DNA of 8,868 nt, taken from the NCBI GenBank assembly GCA_946619805.1, contig CAMOMM010000022.1, positions 1-8,868 on the forward strand, in the 5' to 3' direction. The stretch is from an uncultured Bacillota bacterium (GTDB lineage: Bacteria > Bacillota_I > Bacilli_A > Erysipelotrichales > Erysipelotrichaceae). Of this stretch, positions 6,012 to 8,868 are shown in pieces. The translations under genes and the position numbers were made by a program. The notes under the pieces are model-generated. The model saw only the letters and a program-made list of their open reading frames with translations. It was not told the DNA's origin and made no database searches. Position 1 is the first letter of the stretch, and each line of letters starts with the position of its first letter.

Positions 6012-6776
6012 ATGAAGACAGCCTTGATTACGGGAGCTTCCTCAGGAATTGGAAAAGAGTTTGCCCGCAGATATGCCAAAAAGGGATACAGACTGATACT
6101 TACTGCCCGCAGGGAGAACGTTCTGCAACGGTTTGGTGAAGAATTAGATACGGATGTTGTCATCATTCCGGCTGATCTGTCAGATGAAAAGCAGTGCTTT
6201 GAACTGCTGGAGAAGCTGAAAGATGAAGACATCGACGTATTCATCAATAACGCCGGATTCGGTCTGGCCGGTTCCTTCCTGACTACGGATGTTGAAAGGG
6301 AGGTTAACATGATAAAGGTCAATGACATTGCCATGCATATCATGTTCAAGGGCATTCTGCAGAAGATGGATGCCAGAGGCAGTGGCACGATCCTTAATGT
6401 AGCTTCTTCAGCCGGTCTGTTTCCGGGAGGACCTTACATGGCCGGTTATTATGCTTCCAAGGCTTATGTGGTATCCCTGACCAGAGCTGTTGTTCAGGAA
6501 CTAAGGGAAAAGGGAAGCAATGTCCATGTCTGCGCCTTATGCCCGGGACCGGTCAATACGGATTTCAACCGCAATGCGGATGTGGTATTCTCTCTGAAGG
6601 GAATTTCTGCATCACAATGCGTCAGTGAATGTCTGAAGGAGATGGAAAGAAAGAAGACGGTCATAGTTCCATCTGTGTTGATGAAAGCTGCGGTATCGCT
6701 GTCAAAACTGGTTCCTGCGGGGCTTCTGACAGCCATGACAGGTCACCAGCAGAAAAAGAAGACAGGACAGATATAA
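6012..6776 (+). CDS. Short-chain dehydrogenase/reductase (classical SDR)
   Basis: The 254-residue protein is an NAD(P)-dependent oxidoreductase of the classical SDR family, with normal length and one Rossmann domain. Cofactor-binding motif TGASSGIG is at 7-14 and the structural NNAG at 79-82. The catalytic tetrad fits N104, S133, Y146 and K150 (YYASK). The CPGP at 177-180 is the usual post-catalytic PG motif. Two arginines at the end of the second strand (TARR, 31-34) favour NADP(H) over NAD(H). This is a general rule and not proof. The C-terminal ~35 residues are hydrophobic, then end in a basic tail (HQQKKKTGQI). The ATG is 7 nt after AAGGGG (5999-6004). The gene is divergent from the NAD operon, shares its regulatory region and ends at its own terminator. 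The substrate is not evident; the sequence style resembles the DltE/YqjQ-like SDRs of Firmicutes, but I do not assign a symbol. Confidence 0.92.
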   Translation: MKTALITGASSGIGKEFARRYAKKGYRLILTARRENVLQRFGEELDTDVVIIPADLSDEKQCFELLEKLKDEDIDVFINNAGFGLAGSFLTTDVEREVNMIKVNDIAMHIMFKGILQKMDARGSGTILNVASSAGLFPGGPYMAGYYASKAYVVSLTRAVVQELREKGSNVHVCALCPGPVNTDFNRNADVVFSLKGISASQCVSECLKEMERKKTVIVPSVLMKAAVSLSKLVPAGLLTAMTGHQQKKKTGQI

Positions 6777-6802
6777 AAAATTTTATTATTTTTCAAGAAT
6801 TT

Positions 6803-6832
6803 AAAAAGTGTGCTGAAATACACACTTTTTTG
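6803..6832 (+). terminator. Intrinsic terminator of the SDR gene
   Basis: A 10-bp perfect stem (AAAAAGTGTG at 6803-6812, CACACTTTTT at 6821-6830) with an 8-nt loop is followed by a T-run ending at 6831. It lies 26 nt after the SDR stop codon and separates it from the transporter operon. The A-run at the 5' side could also allow some termination in the opposite direction. Confidence 0.85.
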
Positions 6833-6876
6833 CTTTTCAGGCAGGATGAGTTTGTGAAATATATGTGAAATTCGGT

Positions 6877-6905
6877 TTGACTAACAATGGTATAGTTTAT
6901 ATAAT
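6877..6905 (+). promoter_or_regulatory. Strong sigma-A promoter of the ABC-transporter operon
   Basis: TTGACT (6877-6882) and TATAAT (6900-6905) are separated by exactly 17 nt, which is 11 of 12 consensus bases at optimal spacing. The transcript should start near 6912, giving a leader of about 28 nt with AAGGAG at 6929-6934. This is the best promoter in the window. Confidence 0.88.
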
Positions 6906-6918
6906 GAAATCGCTTACA
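6905..6918 (+). promoter_or_regulatory. Catabolite-responsive element (cre)-like operator
   Basis: TGAAATCGCTTACA matches the CcpA cre consensus TGWAARCGYTWNCW at 13 of 14 positions (T for R at position 6); the reverse complement also matches at 13 of 14. It begins at the last base of the -10 and covers the predicted transcript start, a position where CcpA typically represses. LacI/GalR-family operators look similar, so a dedicated sugar-responsive regulator is the main alternative. Confidence 0.7.
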
Positions 6919-6939
6919 AAGTAGAGAAAAGGAGATAAT

Positions 6940-8274
6940 ATGAAAAAGTTTATTTGTTTACTTATGAGCGCATTATTAGTATTCTCTATGACTGCTTGTA
7001 CTAATAATGGTGGCGGTAACAAAGACGACAACCAGTCTGAAGTTCAGAAGATCATTGCTGAAGCTCAGAACATGTCCCTTGAAGAATTAGCCAAGAAAGC
7101 TATTGAAGAGTCAAACGGCAAGACATTCTACGGTGTCGGTAACTCCAGCCGTGGTAAGTCTGCTTTACCTTTATTCATTGAATATCTGCAGTCAATCGAT
7201 TCATCATACAAGCTTGATTTCGAATGGCAGCAGCCAAAGAACAACAAGATCTTCGACCAGTTAACAGCTGATGGATTAAAGGATGTCGGCACATTCGCCA
7301 TGACTCTGATCCAGGATGGTAACCAGATCGAATCCAAGATGGTCAAGACAGGCGTCCTTGATACCTTCATTCCAAAGGAATGGGCTGAAGCAAACGGCAC
7401 AACTCCTGCTGCTTACAAGGGATATCTGCCTTTACAGACTCTGAACAAGGTCTTCATGTACAACTGCACAGGCGAAAAGACTTACACTAACTGCTGGGAT
7501 TTCGTTGCTGAAGGTGAACATGGCTTATACATGGACATCGACTCAGAAATCGTCGGCAAGAACTTCCTGTACATGTTAACAGCTGACAAGTATGCTGCTC
7601 AGTTAAAGGAAGCTTATGAAAAGCTGCCAGCTGAAAAGCAGGGTTACTTCAAGAGCGTTATCGATGCAATGGATGCAGAAGCCAAGGATTTAGGCTTAGG
7701 CGAAAACGGCAAGTATGCCTTGGCATGGATCAAGTTATGGGTTGAAAGCTATTCAGCTCAGACAGATGACGGCCCTATCTGCAATATCTTAGTTGACAAG
7801 TCAGCTACTGACCAGTTCGGTCTGATCGTTTATTCAAAGTTACGTTCAGTCAAGGAATCTGAATCAGTATCAGTAAACAACATCAAGGTTGCTGCATACC
7901 AGGATGGTTACGAGGGCATGGGCGGCTATGGTTACTGCCATTACTTATTTGTAACTGACAACTCACCATTACCTTGGACAGCATGCGCATTCATCGCTTA
8001 CATGGTTGAAACTGTTGACGGTTTCTCTGCATGGGGCAAGGATATGGGCGGCTATTCTGCCAACCCTAAGCTGCTGGCTGAAAACGAAGCCAAGTATAAC
8101 CACTCAAAGGGCGGCTATGTTGACGGTGTCGACACATTCCCTGCCAAGGACGACCGTGGTTATGAATGGTGGATCAACGATGGTAAGTTAGTTGTTGAAG
8201 ATCCTGAATACTGCGCAAAGGTTGCATTCACAGTTGGTTCATGGATTGAATTACTGACTAAGTACCAGGGATAA
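6940..8274 (+). CDS. ABC-transporter solute-binding lipoprotein
   Basis: The 444-residue protein begins with a lipoprotein signal peptide: MKK, a hydrophobic stretch (4-17) and a lipobox MTAC with C20 as lipidated residue. A Gly/Asn/Asp-rich linker (21-33) follows, so the mature protein should be tethered outside the membrane. The body resembles periplasmic-type binding proteins of the iron/polyamine/extracellular solute-binding class: a GVGNSSRGKSALPLFIEYLQ segment (65-84) then DVGTFAMTLIQDGNQ (115-129). It is longer than typical iron-binding FbpA-type proteins (about 340), and the substrate cannot be told. The C-terminal half is rich in Gly, Tyr and Trp. All three arginines are CGT, unlike neighbouring genes that use AGA, AGG, CGC and CGG freely. 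This suggests codon selection for high expression, in line with the strong promoter. AAGGAG (6929-6934) precedes the ATG by 5 nt. The permease gene follows after 82 nt and a hairpin. Confidence 0.9.
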   Translation: MKKFICLLMSALLVFSMTACTNNGGGNKDDNQSEVQKIIAEAQNMSLEELAKKAIEESNGKTFYGVGNSSRGKSALPLFIEYLQSIDSSYKLDFEWQQPKNNKIFDQLTADGLKDVGTFAMTLIQDGNQIESKMVKTGVLDTFIPKEWAEANGTTPAAYKGYLPLQTLNKVFMYNCTGEKTYTNCWDFVAEGEHGLYMDIDSEIVGKNFLYMLTADKYAAQLKEAYEKLPAEKQGYFKSVIDAMDAEAKDLGLGENGKYALAWIKLWVESYSAQTDDGPICNILVDKSATDQFGLIVYSKLRSVKESESVSVNNIKVAAYQDGYEGMGGYGYCHYLFVTDNSPLPWTACAFIAYMVETVDGFSAWGKDMGGYSANPKLLAENEAKYNHSKGGYVDGVDTFPAKDDRGYEWWINDGKLVVEDPEYCAKVAFTVGSWIELLTKYQG

Positions 8275-8301
8275 AACCTGCATAATTCTGATTAAATCTA
8301 T

Positions 8302-8331
8302 GTGCCCTTATCTGTAAGTGTATAAGGGCAC
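8302..8331 (+). terminator. Intercistronic hairpin between binding-protein and permease genes (attenuator or mRNA-stabilising)
   Basis: A perfect 10-bp stem (GTGCCCTTAT at 8302-8311, ATAAGGGCAC at 8322-8331) encloses a 10-nt loop. Only three T follow before a C, so termination is probably partial. Such a hairpin would raise the level of binding-protein mRNA over permease mRNA, by attenuation or by protecting the upstream 3' end from decay. Confidence 0.7.
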
Positions 8332-8356
8332 TTTCATTAAATAAAGGAAGAATACT

Positions 8357-8868
8357 ATGGAAAAAAAGAATACAAAAATCATCCTTAATAACATCAGAAC
8401 ATTCTTTTCGAAACCGTACAATGTAATTCTGGTGCTGACTGGTATTCTGGTAACATTCACGACAATTGCACCTATCATCGCAATTGTTGAGGATACTTTC
8501 AAGATCCATCCGGGCTCAATTGACGCCTATCTGACAGGTAAATCATCCGGTTATTCCGTTGTAAACTACATTGACCTGTTTACAGGGGCACAGGCAAAAT
8601 CCAATCTGTGGGTACCTCTGAAGAATACGATAATTCTGGGAATCGGAACGTGCATTATTGCCATTCTGTACGGCGGTATCTTCGCTTATCTGATCACCCG
8701 TACAAACATGGCCTTCAGAAAGTATCTGAGTTCAATATTCATCTTTCCATACATCATGCCTCAGTGGACACTGGCAGTTGTATGGCAGAACATGTTTAAC
8801 TCAAATGCCATTACCGGTACTTCCAATGGTTTGATAGCTTCATTAACCGGGATTACCATGCCGTTATG
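8357..8868 (+). CDS. ABC-transporter permease (partial, C-terminus off the right edge)
   Basis: The first 170 codons of a binding-protein-dependent transport inner-membrane permease are open to the window end. A short basic cytoplasmic N-terminus (MEKKNTK) precedes a first membrane segment at about 22-44, an external stretch with SGYSVVNYIDLFTGA, then segments at about 89-113 and 124-145. The pattern LKNTIILG...ITRTNMAFRKYL is like iron(III)/polyamine-class permeases (FbpB/AfuB or PotB-type), where LxNTLxLG marks the start of the transporter domain. In the iron class the permease is a two-domain fusion of about 500 residues or more; whether that is true here cannot be seen. AAAGGAAG (8343-8350) precedes the ATG by 6 nt. 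It is the second gene of the transporter operon; an ATPase gene would be expected downstream. Confidence 0.88.
   Translation, partial: MEKKNTKIILNNIRTFFSKPYNVILVLTGILVTFTTIAPIIAIVEDTFKIHPGSIDAYLTGKSSGYSVVNYIDLFTGAQAKSNLWVPLKNTIILGIGTCIIAILYGGIFAYLITRTNMAFRKYLSSIFIFPYIMPQWTLAVVWQNMFNSNAITGTSNGLIASLTGITMPL

Noticed and set aside
6629..6868. A 79-residue plus-strand frame overlapping the SDR 3' end.
   Set aside because: It reads through the SDR terminator hairpin and is out of frame with the conserved SDR C-terminus.
6777..6939. A riboswitch or small RNA between the SDR and transporter genes.
   Set aside because: The transcript leader is only about 28 nt if the strong promoter is used, and the only hairpin is the SDR terminator.
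8258..8509. Minus-strand frames of 83 and 64 residues over the permease 5' end.
   Set aside because: They are antisense to the permease start and the intercistronic hairpin; they are shadows of membrane-segment codons.
1..8868. A mobile element, CRISPR array or novel defence system.
   Set aside because: No transposase, integrase, terminal inverted repeats, spaced direct-repeat array or defence-type domains are visible; all genes are metabolic, regulatory or transport.

Overview
The window looks like a stretch of chromosome from a low- to moderate-GC Firmicutes (Bacillota) bacterium. The signs are strong AAGGAG-type ribosome binding sites on nearly every gene, short intergenic gaps, a Gram-positive-style lipoprotein solute-binding protein, and a near-consensus CcpA cre site. 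An Erysipelotrichia-like host is possible, but that is a guess from general gene style and not something the sequence proves. I see no mobile elements, CRISPR arrays, rRNA or tRNA genes.

Layout from left to right: (1) 1-820, minus strand: the N-terminal 273 codons of an inosine/uridine-type nucleoside hydrolase, whose C-terminus lies off the left edge. (2) 956-1729, plus strand: a cytoplasmic tyrosine/dual-specificity-type protein phosphatase with an HCTEGKDR P-loop. (3) 1734-1770: a perfect 16-bp hairpin that terminates convergent transcription from both sides and contains the last codons of nadD. (4) 5896-1749, minus strand: a compact five-gene operon, nrtR-pncA-pncB-nadE-nadD. (5) 5897-6011: a divergent regulatory region with a 21-bp palindrome over the -10 of the nrtR promoter. 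(6) 6012-6776, plus strand: a classical short-chain dehydrogenase/reductase with its own terminator. (7) 6877-8868, plus strand: a near-consensus sigma-A promoter with a cre-like operator at its start point, an ABC-transporter solute-binding lipoprotein, an intercistronic hairpin, and the first 170 codons of the cognate permease, which runs off the right edge.

The central operon is a self-contained NAD salvage module. PncA deamidates nicotinamide to nicotinate. PncB attaches phosphoribose to give nicotinate mononucleotide. NadD adenylylates this to nicotinate adenine dinucleotide (deamido-NAD). NadE amidates that to NAD+. The first gene encodes an NrtR-type regulator: a Nudix-like sensor domain with a degenerate catalytic box, followed by a winged helix. 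Its probable operator overlaps its own promoter, so the whole salvage route is likely repressed as one autoregulated unit.

Most of the window is recognisable biology. The points most worth a second look are the predicted NrtR operator, the roughly 105-residue C-terminal extension on NadE, the gene-embedded bidirectional terminator, and the cre-regulated, highly expressed transporter whose substrate is not evident.
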